The position numbers and the translations under genes were made by a program. Positions 6,943 through 16,500 of a stretch of DNA of 40,424 bases are shown here, in pieces; position 1 is the first letter of the stretch, and each line of letters begins with the position of its first letter. Under the pieces are notes generated by a model. It worked only from the letters and a program-made list of their open reading frames with translations. It had not been told where the DNA came from and searched no databases. The DNA is from an uncultured Clostridia bacterium (GTDB taxonomy: Bacteria; Bacillota; Clostridia; Christensenellales; Borkfalkiaceae), in NCBI GenBank assembly GCA_947629675.1, contig CANREM010000015.1:1-40424 (forward strand), in the 5' to 3' direction.

Positions 6943-8208
6943 ATGGAACTCTTTTCGGCGGAAAAATATCGGGGAAAGCGGGTGTGTGTCGCCCTCTCGG
7001 GGGGCATCGATTCGGTGTGCCTTTTGCACGCTTTCAAGGCTCGGACCTCAGACATGGGTATCACGCTTTCCGCCGTGCATATCGAACACGGCATCCGCGG
7101 CGAGGAGAGTTTGCGCGATATGGCTTTTTGCGAAAAACTGTGCAAGAGCTGGAAAGTTCCCTTAAAAGTTGTCCGTGCGGACGTCGTATCTCTTGCAAGG
7201 CAGCGGGGAAGCAGCATCGAGGAGACGGCGCGAAAGGTGCGATATGATGCGTTTTTCGCCCTTCTGCAAGCAAATGAAGCCGATCTCGTCGCGACGGCGC
7301 ACCATGCGGACGACGTCGCCGAGACCATCCTCTTTCGGCTGGCGCGCGGGACGGGCCTTGCGGGCATGCGGGCGATCTCGGAGTACGGCGGCATCGTGCG
7401 CCCCCTGCTTTCATGCACCCGTGCCGAGATCGAGGCGTATGCAGACGAAAACGGGCTATACCATGTCTGCGATTCGACCAATGATGACGAAACTTTCACC
7501 CGCAACTATATCCGAAAAAACGTGCTTCCCGCCTTTGAGGGCATTCGCGAGGGAGCAACGAGGCATCTTCTCGAATTCGCCGCACTTGCCGCCGAGGAGG
7601 ACGCCTTCCTCCAAAAACTGGCCGAAGAGAAGGTCGTGCATGCGGCGGACGGTGCGCACATTCCCGTCGATCTTGACGACGTTCTCTTCCGCCGCGCATG
7701 TCTCATCTGTATGCAAAAGCGCGACTATACGCGTTCGGATCTTAAAGAAATTTGCGCCTTGCGCACCCTTCAGAGCGGAAGAAAGGTCTGTTATACGGAT
7801 GCGGAGGGGACGAAGTGCATCGTCGTCCGCGAGGGGGCTGACATTGTCTTTACGCGGGAAAGCGATAGGGGATTTTCGCCCGTCTCCTTTCCGCCGAAGG
7901 AGGGAGAACTTCTCCCATTCCGAATGGAGGAGGGGATGAAGGAGGGCGGCCTTTGGGTGGACCTCGACGCATTCCCCGAGGACTGTATCGTGCGCACGAG
8001 AGGGGAGGGGGACGAAATTACCCCATACCATGCCCGAAGAAAGACCCTTAAAAAATTTTTGACCGACCGCAAGATCCCCTCGCGGCTCTCGAGAGATCTT
8101 CCCGTCATCGCAAAGGGAAAAGAAGTTTTCGTCGTCGTCGGCGTGGAGATCTCGGACAGCGTGAAGGTGACGGAGGATTCGAAGCGCGTCGCGACGATCT
8201 TTGCATAG
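6943..8208 (+). CDS. tilS: tRNA(Ile)-lysidine synthase
   Basis: 421 residues. TilS attaches lysine to C34 of the CAT-anticodon tRNA-Ile, changing its decoding to AUA; the enzyme is cytoplasmic and ATP-dependent. The N-terminal PP-loop LSGGIDS (residues 18-24), the HIEHGIRGEES segment and the HHADDVAET motif are characteristic, and a C-terminal substrate-binding region ends the protein (RKTLKKFLTDRKIPSRLSRDLPVI). I chose the ATG at 6943; a TTG one codon upstream is possible. There is no Shine-Dalgarno sequence and the ATG falls at the predicted transcription start. The next gene, hpt, lies 25 bases downstream, the usual tilS-hpt pairing; ftsH, which often follows, is absent here. Confidence 0.95.
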   Translation: MELFSAEKYRGKRVCVALSGGIDSVCLLHAFKARTSDMGITLSAVHIEHGIRGEESLRDMAFCEKLCKSWKVPLKVVRADVVSLARQRGSSIEETARKVRYDAFFALLQANEADLVATAHHADDVAETILFRLARGTGLAGMRAISEYGGIVRPLLSCTRAEIEAYADENGLYHVCDSTNDDETFTRNYIRKNVLPAFEGIREGATRHLLEFAALAAEEDAFLQKLAEEKVVHAADGAHIPVDLDDVLFRRACLICMQKRDYTRSDLKEICALRTLQSGRKVCYTDAEGTKCIVVREGADIVFTRESDRGFSPVSFPPKEGELLPFRMEEGMKEGGLWVDLDAFPEDCIVRTRGEGDEITPYHARRKTLKKFLTDRKIPSRLSRDLPVIAKGKEVFVVVGVEISDSVKVTEDSKRVATIFA

Positions 8209-8233
8209 AGAAAGGACACACGGAGGAAAAATT

Positions 8234-8782
8234 ATGGACAGCGATTGCGAACGCATCCTCATCACGGAGGAGCAGATACGGTCTCGGGTGAAGGAGATCG
8301 CCGAGGCGATCAACCGCGACTATCAGGGCAAGAACCCTCTCGTCGTCGGCATCCTCAAGGGGGCGATCTTGTTCTTTTCGGACATCATCCGCCACCTCTC
8401 CATGCCCATCGACCTCGACTTCATGGTGGTCTCCTCCTATGGGTCTGGCACCGTCTCTTCGGGCAAACTCAAGATAAAAAAGGATCTCGACAACGATGTG
8501 AAAGGGCGGGACGTTCTCATCGTCGAGGACATCATCGACAGCGGCTTTACACTCTCCAATCTGAAGGCACTCCTTGTGGAGCGCGGGGCGGCCTCCATCA
8601 AGATCGCGACCCTTCTCAACAAGTCCTCGCGGCGGGTGTATGACATTGCCCCCGACTACAATTGCTTCTACATCGAGAACGAATTTGTTGTGGGCTACGG
8701 CCTCGATTACAGGGAATATTATCGGAATCTTCCCTACATCGGCATCCTGAAGGCCTCCGTCTACGAGGGAGACGAGGAATAA
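8234..8782 (+). CDS. hpt: Hypoxanthine phosphoribosyltransferase
   Basis: 182 residues from an ATG with GGAGG 8 bases upstream. The enzyme salvages hypoxanthine and guanine with PRPP to give IMP and GMP. The PRPP-binding signature DVLIVEDIIDSGFTL is at about residues 93-107, the flexible loop SSYGSGTVSSGKLKIKKDL precedes it, and the C-terminal FVVGYGLDYREYYRNLPYIG segment is diagnostic of the family. Length is normal. It is the second gene of the tilS-hpt operon and is followed directly by a terminator. Confidence 0.96.
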   Translation: MDSDCERILITEEQIRSRVKEIAEAINRDYQGKNPLVVGILKGAILFFSDIIRHLSMPIDLDFMVVSSYGSGTVSSGKLKIKKDLDNDVKGRDVLIVEDIIDSGFTLSNLKALLVERGAASIKIATLLNKSSRRVYDIAPDYNCFYIENEFVVGYGLDYREYYRNLPYIGILKASVYEGDEE

Positions 8783-8790
8783 ATTTGTGC

Positions 8791-8833
8791 AAAAAAATTG
8801 CCGTCGGCAGCAGAGCCGACGGCGTTTTGTTTT
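8791..8833. terminator. Bidirectional terminator between hpt and the lipoprotein gene
   Basis: 9-bp stem GCCGTCGGC (8800-8808) / GCCGACGGC (8815-8823), followed by GTTTTGTTTT on the plus strand and preceded by a run of A that gives a T-tract on the minus strand. It can serve both convergent genes. Confidence 0.9.
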
Positions 8834-8845
8834 ATGGAGAATGTT

Positions 8846-9832
8846 TCAGAAGGTGGTGAGTTCCTTGAGCCGATAGGTGAAGGTCCCCAGCCCGTCGGGG
8901 GCGGTCGTCTTCATCTCGATGAGGGCGTTGCGGAAGTTCTTCTCGGAGGGGAGAGCGTAGGTGAGCGTCTGTGTCATGCCCGATTTTTTTGAGGTATAGC
9001 CGATCGCAAACGTGGTCACCGCGAGCGGCGTTTCGCCCGTCGACGTCCCGTTGCGGATAAAGCTCCCCGTGTATTTTCCCTCCTTTGCGGAGGAGGCCAT
9101 TGTGACGTTTTCGCGCGCATGGGTGACGGGGTTGACCGTGCGGAAACTGAAGTTCATCGAGAGATCGACCGCGCGGAGGGCGAGGAGGATCTGCTCGTTG
9201 TCGAGGAAGGTCCCGCTCCCTTTAAGTTTCAACTTCTTGGAGAGGTCGAGCTTGTCCTCATCCTTGACATCCGTGCGAAGGTCGCGGACGGTGATCTGGG
9301 TCTCTGTGAGCTTTTGGTTATAAGTCGCCGTATAGCTGTATTCATAACGGACGAATTTCAGGCCGTATGTCTCCGTCTGGCTTGTCGTGTGGAACTCCTT
9401 GTAGCTTCTGATGGGGCGAAGCATCTCTCCGACGTTCGCAAAGGAGACCTCCGAATGGATGGTGTCTGTAAAGGGCGTCTCCTCCCCGCCGGTGATCTTA
9501 TACGTCCCGCTGATGGAAAAGTCGGTGACAAAAGTATATCCCGTGCCCGTCGCCCACTCGGCCTCGCCCGCGAGAGAGCTGTGTTCCTGCAGGACGGCGA
9601 TGTAGCTGCCCTTGTCATAGTGATATTCGGCAAAGGGCTTCTGCGCTTCGGTGGGGGGCGTGTAGATCACTTCGTAAGTGAGCGTCTCCTTCTGGCCGTT
9701 GATCAGTTGATGGTGCGTCTCGTCCGCATACCAATTTGCATGCAGGTCAAGCTCTGCCGTCCCGCCGCATCCCGAAAGAAGGGCGAGGGGAAGAAGGAGC
9801 GTGAAGATGGGCGCAAGTTTTTTCAGTTTCAT
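8846..9832 (-). CDS. Lipoprotein of unknown function
   Basis: 328 residues from the ATG that follows CGAGGTAAC; an in-frame start 33 bases upstream lacks support. The signal peptide MKLKKLAPIFTLLLPLALLSGC has a clear lipobox, so the mature protein should be tethered outside the membrane. The rest is rich in Thr and alternating hydrophobic residues, as in beta-structured domains, without a motif I recognise. It is a single-gene unit with its own promoter, divergent from addB. Confidence 0.85.
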   Translation of the reverse strand: MKLKKLAPIFTLLLPLALLSGCGGTAELDLHANWYADETHHQLINGQKETLTYEVIYTPPTEAQKPFAEYHYDKGSYIAVLQEHSSLAGEAEWATGTGYTFVTDFSISGTYKITGGEETPFTDTIHSEVSFANVGEMLRPIRSYKEFHTTSQTETYGLKFVRYEYSYTATYNQKLTETQITVRDLRTDVKDEDKLDLSKKLKLKGSGTFLDNEQILLALRAVDLSMNFSFRTVNPVTHARENVTMASSAKEGKYTGSFIRNGTSTGETPLAVTTFAIGYTSKKSGMTQTLTYALPSEKNFRNALIEMKTTAPDGLGTFTYRLKELTTF

Positions 9833-9853
9833 CAAAGTTACCTCGTTTTTCCC

Positions 9854-9882
9854 ATTATAACACAAAAATTTTTATTTGTAAA
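9854..9882 (-). promoter_or_regulatory. Promoter of the lipoprotein gene
   Basis: Minus strand: TTTACA (9877-9882), 17 bases, TATAAT (9854-9859); the start codon is about 22 bases further. Confidence 0.82.
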
Positions 9883-9921
9883 AATAAAACGCACAAACTG
9901 CAAGGATTTTTTTGCCGTTTA

Positions 9922-9942
9922 TGATATAATATCCGAAAGAGG
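9922..9942 (+). promoter_or_regulatory. Extended -10 promoter and ribosome binding site for addBA
   Basis: TGATATAAT (9922-9930) is an extended -10 element; no good -35 hexamer is found at the expected distance. AAGAGG (9937-9942) precedes the addB ATG by 9 bases. Confidence 0.6.
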
Positions 9943-9951
9943 TATTCACAC

Positions 9952-12900
9952 ATGACGAAGATCTTGGGCGCACCCACGCTCGACGACGCCTTGAAGGCAC
10001 TCGGCGGGGAAGTCGCGGAACATGAAAAACGGGGGGAAAGGACGCTTGTCTTTTGCGAGGACAGGCTCACCCTCCTTGCCGAGCGCGCCGTTTTGAAAGA
10101 GGTCGGGGGGACTTTTCTTGCGGAAGTGACGACGTTTGCACGCTTTCTGAAGGGGGAGGAGCGCGTCCTCTCCAAACACGGGTCGGTGCTGGAGATCTCC
10201 GCCCTTCTCTCTGCGCATAAGGGGGAACTGAAGTGTTTCGGCGAAAATGCGGCGCAGGCCGTCTACGAGACGATCGCCCAGCTCTCCGCCTCCCGCGTTT
10301 CTCCCGCCATGCTCCGCGCGAGCGCGGAGGAGACGCAGGGCGTCCTTTGTTATAAGCTCTTCGACCTCGCCCTCATCTTCGAAGAATATCAAAAATTTCT
10401 GCGCGCCCATGCCCTTCTCGACGAGAACGGCTACCTCGCGCTGCTCCCCGAAAAGATCGCCTCTGACGTCGCCGAGGGCACCCATGTCGTGTTCTTCGCC
10501 TTCAGATCGTTCACGCGGCAGGCTCTCGAGGGGGTGCGTGCCGCCATCTCCCGCGGCCTTCGGGTGACGGGCATCTTCCTTGCGGGGAGAGAGAATTTTT
10601 ATACGAACGAGGCCGCCGCTGCCTTTGCGCGCGTTGCGGAGGAAGGGGGGAAGGCCGAAAAGTTGCAGCTTGCATCCTCCCTTTCTGGCGAGGCCGCCCT
10701 TTTGAGGGACGCCCTCTTTTCGCATGACAGCACGGGGGACGCGGCGGACGCCGAGAAGGTCTTTACCTTCTTTGCCCAGGATGAGACGGAGGAGATCGCG
10801 ACCGTCGCCGCGCTCATAAGGCGGAAGGTGGCCGAGGGGGCGCGCTACCGCGATATGGCCCTCCTCGTCGGAAGCGAGAGATATTTCTTACCCGTCTTAA
10901 AGGCGTTTGAGAGCTACCATATCCCCTTCTATGCGGACCGCAAGCGGAAGTTTTCCGAGCATCCCTTCTGCACCTTTGCCCTCGACGTTCTCGCCGCGGT
11001 CTCCGGAGGGCCTGCCCCCGACGAGGCGGATGACGTCGCCTCCTCCGTCTATTTCGGCGACGACGGGACCTACCGCAACTATCTTGCGAAATTCGGGGGA
11101 TACCGCGGTGCCGCGAGGAGGCCTTTGAAGGAGGCCGCCCTCAAGGGCGCGGATGCGAAAAAGTTGGAAAAAGCGCGCGGGAAGATGTGCGCCGTCCTCG
11201 ACCTCTTCAAACGGGAGGACACCGCCGCGGGCTTTGCGGAGGGGCTTCGCAAACTTCGCGCCCTCGTCAAAGAGGAAAAAGTCACGGAGGAGATCGCCAA
11301 GACGGCCTCCCCCGAGGAGCGGAACTTCTTAAACACTGCGCGCTTTGAGGAAGTGCTTCGCGAGACGGAGGAGATCGCGGGGGAGAAAAAGTACACCGCC
11401 CGCGCCTTTGCCGTCCTCCTCCGGAGCGGGCTGGAGGCCCTCGAGATCTCGATGTTCCCCCGCCGTTCGGACGCAGTTTTTGTCGGAGACATCACCGAGA
11501 GCAGGCTGTGCCGCGCGCCCTATCTCTTCTGTGCGGGGCTTACCGACGATCTCCCCATCGTCACGCAGGACACGGCCGTCATCACGGACGGCGAGATCGA
11601 AAAACTCAAGACGCTCAAAGTGGAGATCGAACCCGCGATCGCCGTCGTCAACGCCCGTTCAAGAGAGTCGCTCGCCCTCAACCTTCTCTCCTTTTCCGGG
11701 GAGCTGTATCTGAGCTGCCCTGCGAGCGAAGGGGATGAGGAGACGGTGCCGAGCGAGATCTTCTCCTATGTAAAAGAGGTGCTTCATCCCCGCAAGGTGG
11801 GGCCGCTCTTCCCGTTTGACTGCTGCGAAGAAGAACCCGCGCTCCTTGCCTATTTTGCGGCATGCGACAGGGCGAGGGGAGGGCAAAAAGAGAAAGAAAG
11901 CGTTCGGCCGTATCTTGCCCTAAAAGAGGTTTTCGAAGGGGGATACTTCAGGCATGGTATGCCCATATATCCTGATGGACTGCGTTTTCAGACGGAAAAG
12001 GGGGATGTGGAGGAGGCCGCAAAGCTCTACTTCTCGGGCGAGATCTCGCCCACGCTTTTGGAGGATTATTTCGCATGTCCCTACAAGAGTTTTGCGGAGC
12101 GCGCCCTTCGGCTCGAGGAGCGGGAGGAGACGCGGTCCGTCCTCGATTCGGGGGACGCGGGCACCTTCGTGCATGCGGTATTGGAGCGCGTCGCAAAGAA
12201 ATTCAACGAATTTGAGAATGCGGAAAGCTGTGCGGCGTTTGCGCGCGAACAGGCGGAAGAGTTGCTCCGCACGCCCCGCTTTGCAGCCCTCGGGGACACG
12301 AAGGCGGGGGGATATACCGCAGTGCGGCTGGAAAAAGAGGCGACTTCGGTCGCATGTGCCGCATACCGCCAGCTCGCGGGGTCCAATTTCTCCGTCAAGG
12401 CGGCGGAGGCGGAGGTAAGGCTTCCCCGGCTTTCCCTCTTCGGAAAGGCGGACCGCATCGACGATTCGGCGGGCCGCATCCGCATCATCGACTATAAGAC
12501 GGGCAGTTTCGACGATCAGCCCGTCGCCTATTATACGGGAAGAAGGTTGCAACTCGAGCTATACCTTCTCGCCGCGTCGGCGGATGGCGCGCAGCCTGCG
12601 GGGGCGTTCTACTTCCCCGCGGCGGACGAATTTACGGGGGAAAAGGATAGCGCGGGCAAGTACCGCATGAAGGGATTTTTCTGCAACGATCCCGATGTGA
12701 TCGCGGACATGGATACCACCTGCGGCGGCGGGAAGAGCGAATTTTTCGACGGCGCGAGATCGGAGAAGGGGCTTTCCCGCGAGGATTTCGACGCCTTTCT
12801 GCACTATGGCGTCCTCGTCGCAGAGGGGGCGGAGCGGGAGATGCGCGCGGGCAATGTCCGCCCTTCGCCCTATGAGGGGGCATGCAAGTTCTGCGCCCTC

Positions 12901-12996
12901 AAGGGCATGTGCGCCTTCTCGGGAACTTCCCGCACGGAAGGGAATATCAAGTGTAAGGAAATCGCCGCGATCGTGCGAAAGGAGGAGGAGCAATGA
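9952..12996 (+). CDS. addB: ATP-dependent helicase/nuclease subunit B (AddB)
   Basis: 1014 residues. With AddA it forms the recombination nuclease that resects double-strand breaks to Chi. The C-terminal nuclease is clear: GTFVHAVLE, then RIRIIDYKTGSF, the PD-(D/E)xK core. The four iron-sulfur cysteines appear as C709 (ACPYKSF) and C978, C981, C987 (CKFCALKGMC), the arrangement known from Bacillus AddB. The N-terminus (ILGAPTLDDALKALGG) occupies the place where many AddB proteins carry a Walker A GxxGxGKS, but no such motif is present, and the protein is somewhat shorter than Bacillus AddB (about 1166). Its stop overlaps the addA start (ATGA), so the two are translationally coupled. Confidence 0.93.
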   Translation: MTKILGAPTLDDALKALGGEVAEHEKRGERTLVFCEDRLTLLAERAVLKEVGGTFLAEVTTFARFLKGEERVLSKHGSVLEISALLSAHKGELKCFGENAAQAVYETIAQLSASRVSPAMLRASAEETQGVLCYKLFDLALIFEEYQKFLRAHALLDENGYLALLPEKIASDVAEGTHVVFFAFRSFTRQALEGVRAAISRGLRVTGIFLAGRENFYTNEAAAAFARVAEEGGKAEKLQLASSLSGEAALLRDALFSHDSTGDAADAEKVFTFFAQDETEEIATVAALIRRKVAEGARYRDMALLVGSERYFLPVLKAFESYHIPFYADRKRKFSEHPFCTFALDVLAAVSGGPAPDEADDVASSVYFGDDGTYRNYLAKFGGYRGAARRPLKEAALKGADAKKLEKARGKMCAVLDLFKREDTAAGFAEGLRKLRALVKEEKVTEEIAKTASPEERNFLNTARFEEVLRETEEIAGEKKYTARAFAVLLRSGLEALEISMFPRRSDAVFVGDITESRLCRAPYLFCAGLTDDLPIVTQDTAVITDGEIEKLKTLKVEIEPAIAVVNARSRESLALNLLSFSGELYLSCPASEGDEETVPSEIFSYVKEVLHPRKVGPLFPFDCCEEEPALLAYFAACDRARGGQKEKESVRPYLALKEVFEGGYFRHGMPIYPDGLRFQTEKGDVEEAAKLYFSGEISPTLLEDYFACPYKSFAERALRLEEREETRSVLDSGDAGTFVHAVLERVAKKFNEFENAESCAAFAREQAEELLRTPRFAALGDTKAGGYTAVRLEKEATSVACAAYRQLAGSNFSVKAAEAEVRLPRLSLFGKADRIDDSAGRIRIIDYKTGSFDDQPVAYYTGRRLQLELYLLAASADGAQPAGAFYFPAADEFTGEKDSAGKYRMKGFFCNDPDVIADMDTTCGGGKSEFFDGARSEKGLSREDFDAFLHYGVLVAEGAEREMRAGNVRPSPYEGACKFCALKGMCAFSGTSRTEGNIKCKEIAAIVRKEEEQ

Positions 12997-15900
12997 GTGT
13001 GACAAAGCAACAAGAGCGCGCGATCGGATCCCGCGGGAGAGTCATCGTCTCCGCCTCAGCGGGGAGCGGAAAGACGCACGTCATGATCGAACGCTTCCTC
13101 TCCATCTTAAAGAGCGGGGAGGCGAACGTCAAGGAGATCCTTGCCGTTACATTTACGACAAAGGCGGCCGCCCAGATGCGCGACCGCGCGAGGAAGAAGC
13201 TCACCGAGGCATACCGCACCTCCTCGGGGGAGGAGCGCGCCCGCCTCAGACGGCAGCTCGAGGACCTTCCCCTCGCCGATATCAGCACCATCCATTCCTT
13301 CTGCGGAAGGCTGGTGCGCACTTACTTCTACCTCGTGGGTGCGGATCCGCGCTTTCGCATCATAAACGGCGACCTCGCGGAGGGGAGAGCGATCTCCGCC
13401 CGAGCTATCGAACTTGCCTTTGACGAGGCATATGAGGAGGGAGAGGCGTGGTTTTCCGACCTTCTCGCCGTCTATTTCCGCAAGAAAAAGGATGCGACTC
13501 TCCGCAAAATGGTACTCGACCTCTATAAAAAGCTGCGCACCGTCGACGGCTACAGAGAGAAGCTTCGCATCTGCTCGGAGCGCAAAGATCCCGCATGGGA
13601 TATCGCGGACATGGGTACCCCGTCCGCCTTCCTCGAGGGAGAGGGAGACCCCGCGAAAGAGGAACTGAAAAAGGCAATTTCTCTCATTGCGGAGGACAAA
13701 AAAAGGTATGCGGCAGAGCTTCAAGGCAAGGCCGTTTTGCTCAGAGAACTTGCCGAGAAACATGCACCGCGCATGAAGGGATTTCTCGACGATGTCATCG
13801 GGGCAACGGAGACACTCTCGGGATCGGAGGATCTCTTTGCCTTCTATGCGAACGCAAGGGGAATCACCATTCCGCGCAGTCCGAGCAGAAAAAAGACGGA
13901 TCCGCCCGAGACACTTCACGTCATCGATGAGACGCAGGCTCTCGCCGCGCAGGTGCGGGATCTGTGCAAGGAATACTCCGCCGAACCCGACTGGGGTGCG
14001 GAATTCATGCGGTTTGCGGACAGCTATATCCGTGCCGCGCACATCGCCAGGCTCACTCTCATGTACGACGAGGAGTTTTCCCGCCTGAAAAGGGAGGAGG
14101 GGGTCCTCGACTATGGCGACCTCGAACATCTCGCGCTCGCCGTCCTCCATAACGAGGAGGCCGCCGAGGCCGTCCGCGGGAGCTACCGCTTCATCTTTGT
14201 GGATGAATATCAGGACGTCAACCCCATGCAGGGGGAGATCCTGAATACCCTCACGGGGGAGGAACTCTTCGTCGTGGGGGACAAGAAACAGGCGATCTAC
14301 GGCTTCCGCGGGAGCAGAACGGCGTATTTTACCCAAATGGAGAAGGCATGCGGCGGCGCACTGCCCCTCGACAGGAATTTCCGCTCCGCAAAGGGCATCC
14401 TCGATGCGGTGAACACCGTCTTTACCGCCGCAATGGAGGGCTATGTCCCCATGGAGGGCGGGGATCGTTACGGCGAACACATGGGGGAAGTTTTCTTCCA
14501 TACCGCCGAAGGACAGGAGGCCGAAGGGGGAGAGCGCGGGATCTACAGTGTTGCCTCGGCAAAGGAAAATGTCACCCCCGATGCGGTCGCAGAGAAGGTG
14601 CGCGCGATCATCGAAGAGGAATGCGGCATGCGCGGAAAACCCCCGAAAACATGGTTCGACGTGGAGACGGGCACCGAGCGGGAGACGACCTTTTCGGACA
14701 TCGCCGTCCTCGTGCGCAGCACCACGGGTTCTGCGGGTGCGATCGTGCGGGAACTGACTTCCTGCGGCATCCCCGTCACCTCATCTGCGGGCGTCAACAT
14801 CTGCGACTTCTTCGAAGTGCGCCTCCTCCTCGATTGGCTCTCCTTCCTCGACAACGGCGAACAGGACATTCCGCTTGCCTCCGCCATGCTCTCCGCGATC
14901 GGGGGATTTTGCGAGAGCGAACTCGCCCGTATCCGCCTCACGGCAAACGAAATGCACCTTTTCGGCTGCAATTTCCGCACGGCGGCGAAGAAGTTCTCTT
15001 CGGACAAGAGGTATTCGGATGACCCGCTCGCGAAGAAGGTCTCCGCCTTTTTCGAAAGAGCGGAAAGGCTGCGCATGCTCTCCCGCCAAAAGACCGCATC
15101 CGAGATGCTCACCATTCTCCTTGCAGACGGGATAGAAGCCCAGATCGCGGGCATGGGTGGGGGAAAAGCCGCCATGAGCCGTGTCCGCCGCCTCATTTCG
15201 GAGAGTGCGGATGCGGGGAGCGTCCATGAATTTTTGCGCCGCATCGAGGAAGCTGACGAGCAGATAAATTTCAGCGAGAGCGGCGGAGAGGGGGCCGTCC
15301 GCGTCATCACGATGCACACGGCAAAGGGATTGGAGTTCCCCGTCGTCATTACGGTGGATCTCGACAGCACCTTCCACCGCATAGAATATGACGATCTCAT
15401 GTGGACGGAGGAGCTGGGCATCGCGCCGAGAAGTTTCGACCTTGCCGCCAGGATCCGTTTTGAGACGATCACCCGCCGTGCCGCCTACATCCGCAAGCGG
15501 CAGGAGCAGATCGAGGGGGAGAGGAACCTTCTCTATGTCGCTATGACGCGCGCGATGTATCGGCTGCACCTCGTCTTTGAGAGCGAAGCCGGGGAAAGCG
15601 GGTCGGAGGACCTCAACTATTCCCCCGGCCGCGCAAGGAGGATGTCCGAGTTTATCCCGCGGGAGAAAATGCTCTCCCTTCTCGCCCCTCCCATGGAAGA
15701 AGGGGAAAGAAGACGGGAGGCGGAGAAGGAGGAGATCCTCGAAGCGGATCCCGCCGACAGGGAGAAGATCTGCGCCGCGCTCTCACCCTATCCGCATGCG
15801 GGAGCCACCCTTCTCCCCGTCAAGAGTTCGGCGACGAGCCTCATCCGCGACGCGCAGGAAGCGGAGGAGCGAAAGGGGTACCATGTCCGCGATGACGAGG

Positions 15901-16424
15901 AAAAAGAAAACCTCATAACGGACATGGATGAGACATTTTCCACCGAGACGGGCCTCGCCTACCACGCCTTTTTAGAACATGTCCGCTTTGGCGCAGACGC
16001 CGAAAGGGAGCTTGCCCGCATGAGGAATGAAGGGATCTTGCCGCAGGAGACGCTCGCCCTTTTAAGGGAGGAGCATCTCAAGGCGATCTTGGCCATTCCC
16101 CGCCTTGCGGCTCTTGCGGACAAGACCGTCTGGCGGGAGAGACAGTTCCTCGTCTCCCTTCCTGCGGACGCCTTCTATGGGGAGGGCGCGGGCGAAGAAG
16201 TCATCTTTCAGGGCGCGATCGACCTTCTTGTCGAGGAGGGGGACGGAAGCTACACCGTCGTTGACTACAAGTTCTCCTCCCGGACGGCTGATGGCATCCG
16301 AACCCACTACGCCCCGCAGATCTCCCTCTACAGGAAGGCGGTCGCAAAGATCATGCACATCCCCGAAGAGCGGGTGGGCGCGGTCATCATCAACATCGCG
16401 AGCGGCGAAGAGATCCCCATGTGA
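12993..16424 (+). CDS. addA: ATP-dependent helicase/nuclease subunit A (AddA)
   Basis: 1143 residues. UvrD-type helicase fused to a C-terminal nuclease. Walker A is SASAGSGKTHV (residues 20-30), motif Ia LAVTFTTKAAAQMRDR follows, then ISTIHSFC, the Walker B-like FIFVDEYQDVN near 400, VVGDKKQAIYGFRG, TMHTAKGLEFPVV and LLYVAMTRA, the full set of superfamily 1A motifs. The C-terminal PD-(D/E)xK nuclease shows AYHAFLEHV, GAIDLLVEE and YTVVDYKFSS. A ribosome binding site GGAGGAGGAG lies inside the end of addB. Length and domain order are typical. Confidence 0.97.
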   Translation: MSVTKQQERAIGSRGRVIVSASAGSGKTHVMIERFLSILKSGEANVKEILAVTFTTKAAAQMRDRARKKLTEAYRTSSGEERARLRRQLEDLPLADISTIHSFCGRLVRTYFYLVGADPRFRIINGDLAEGRAISARAIELAFDEAYEEGEAWFSDLLAVYFRKKKDATLRKMVLDLYKKLRTVDGYREKLRICSERKDPAWDIADMGTPSAFLEGEGDPAKEELKKAISLIAEDKKRYAAELQGKAVLLRELAEKHAPRMKGFLDDVIGATETLSGSEDLFAFYANARGITIPRSPSRKKTDPPETLHVIDETQALAAQVRDLCKEYSAEPDWGAEFMRFADSYIRAAHIARLTLMYDEEFSRLKREEGVLDYGDLEHLALAVLHNEEAAEAVRGSYRFIFVDEYQDVNPMQGEILNTLTGEELFVVGDKKQAIYGFRGSRTAYFTQMEKACGGALPLDRNFRSAKGILDAVNTVFTAAMEGYVPMEGGDRYGEHMGEVFFHTAEGQEAEGGERGIYSVASAKENVTPDAVAEKVRAIIEEECGMRGKPPKTWFDVETGTERETTFSDIAVLVRSTTGSAGAIVRELTSCGIPVTSSAGVNICDFFEVRLLLDWLSFLDNGEQDIPLASAMLSAIGGFCESELARIRLTANEMHLFGCNFRTAAKKFSSDKRYSDDPLAKKVSAFFERAERLRMLSRQKTASEMLTILLADGIEAQIAGMGGGKAAMSRVRRLISESADAGSVHEFLRRIEEADEQINFSESGGEGAVRVITMHTAKGLEFPVVITVDLDSTFHRIEYDDLMWTEELGIAPRSFDLAARIRFETITRRAAYIRKRQEQIEGERNLLYVAMTRAMYRLHLVFESEAGESGSEDLNYSPGRARRMSEFIPREKMLSLLAPPMEEGERRREAEKEEILEADPADREKICAALSPYPHAGATLLPVKSSATSLIRDAQEAEERKGYHVRDDEEKENLITDMDETFSTETGLAYHAFLEHVRFGADAERELARMRNEGILPQETLALLREEHLKAILAIPRLAALADKTVWRERQFLVSLPADAFYGEGAGEEVIFQGAIDLLVEEGDGSYTVVDYKFSSRTADGIRTHYAPQISLYRKAVAKIMHIPEERVGAVIINIASGEEIPM

Positions 16425-16500
16425 CGCTTTTCGACAAAAAACGGCATGAAAACTCACGGTTCGAGGGGGAAAATGGTCTATCCTCGAGAGGGAGTTTGTC

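Noticed and set aside
13107..14501. Long open frame opposite addA
   Set aside because: addA carries all helicase motifs on the other strand; this frame has none.
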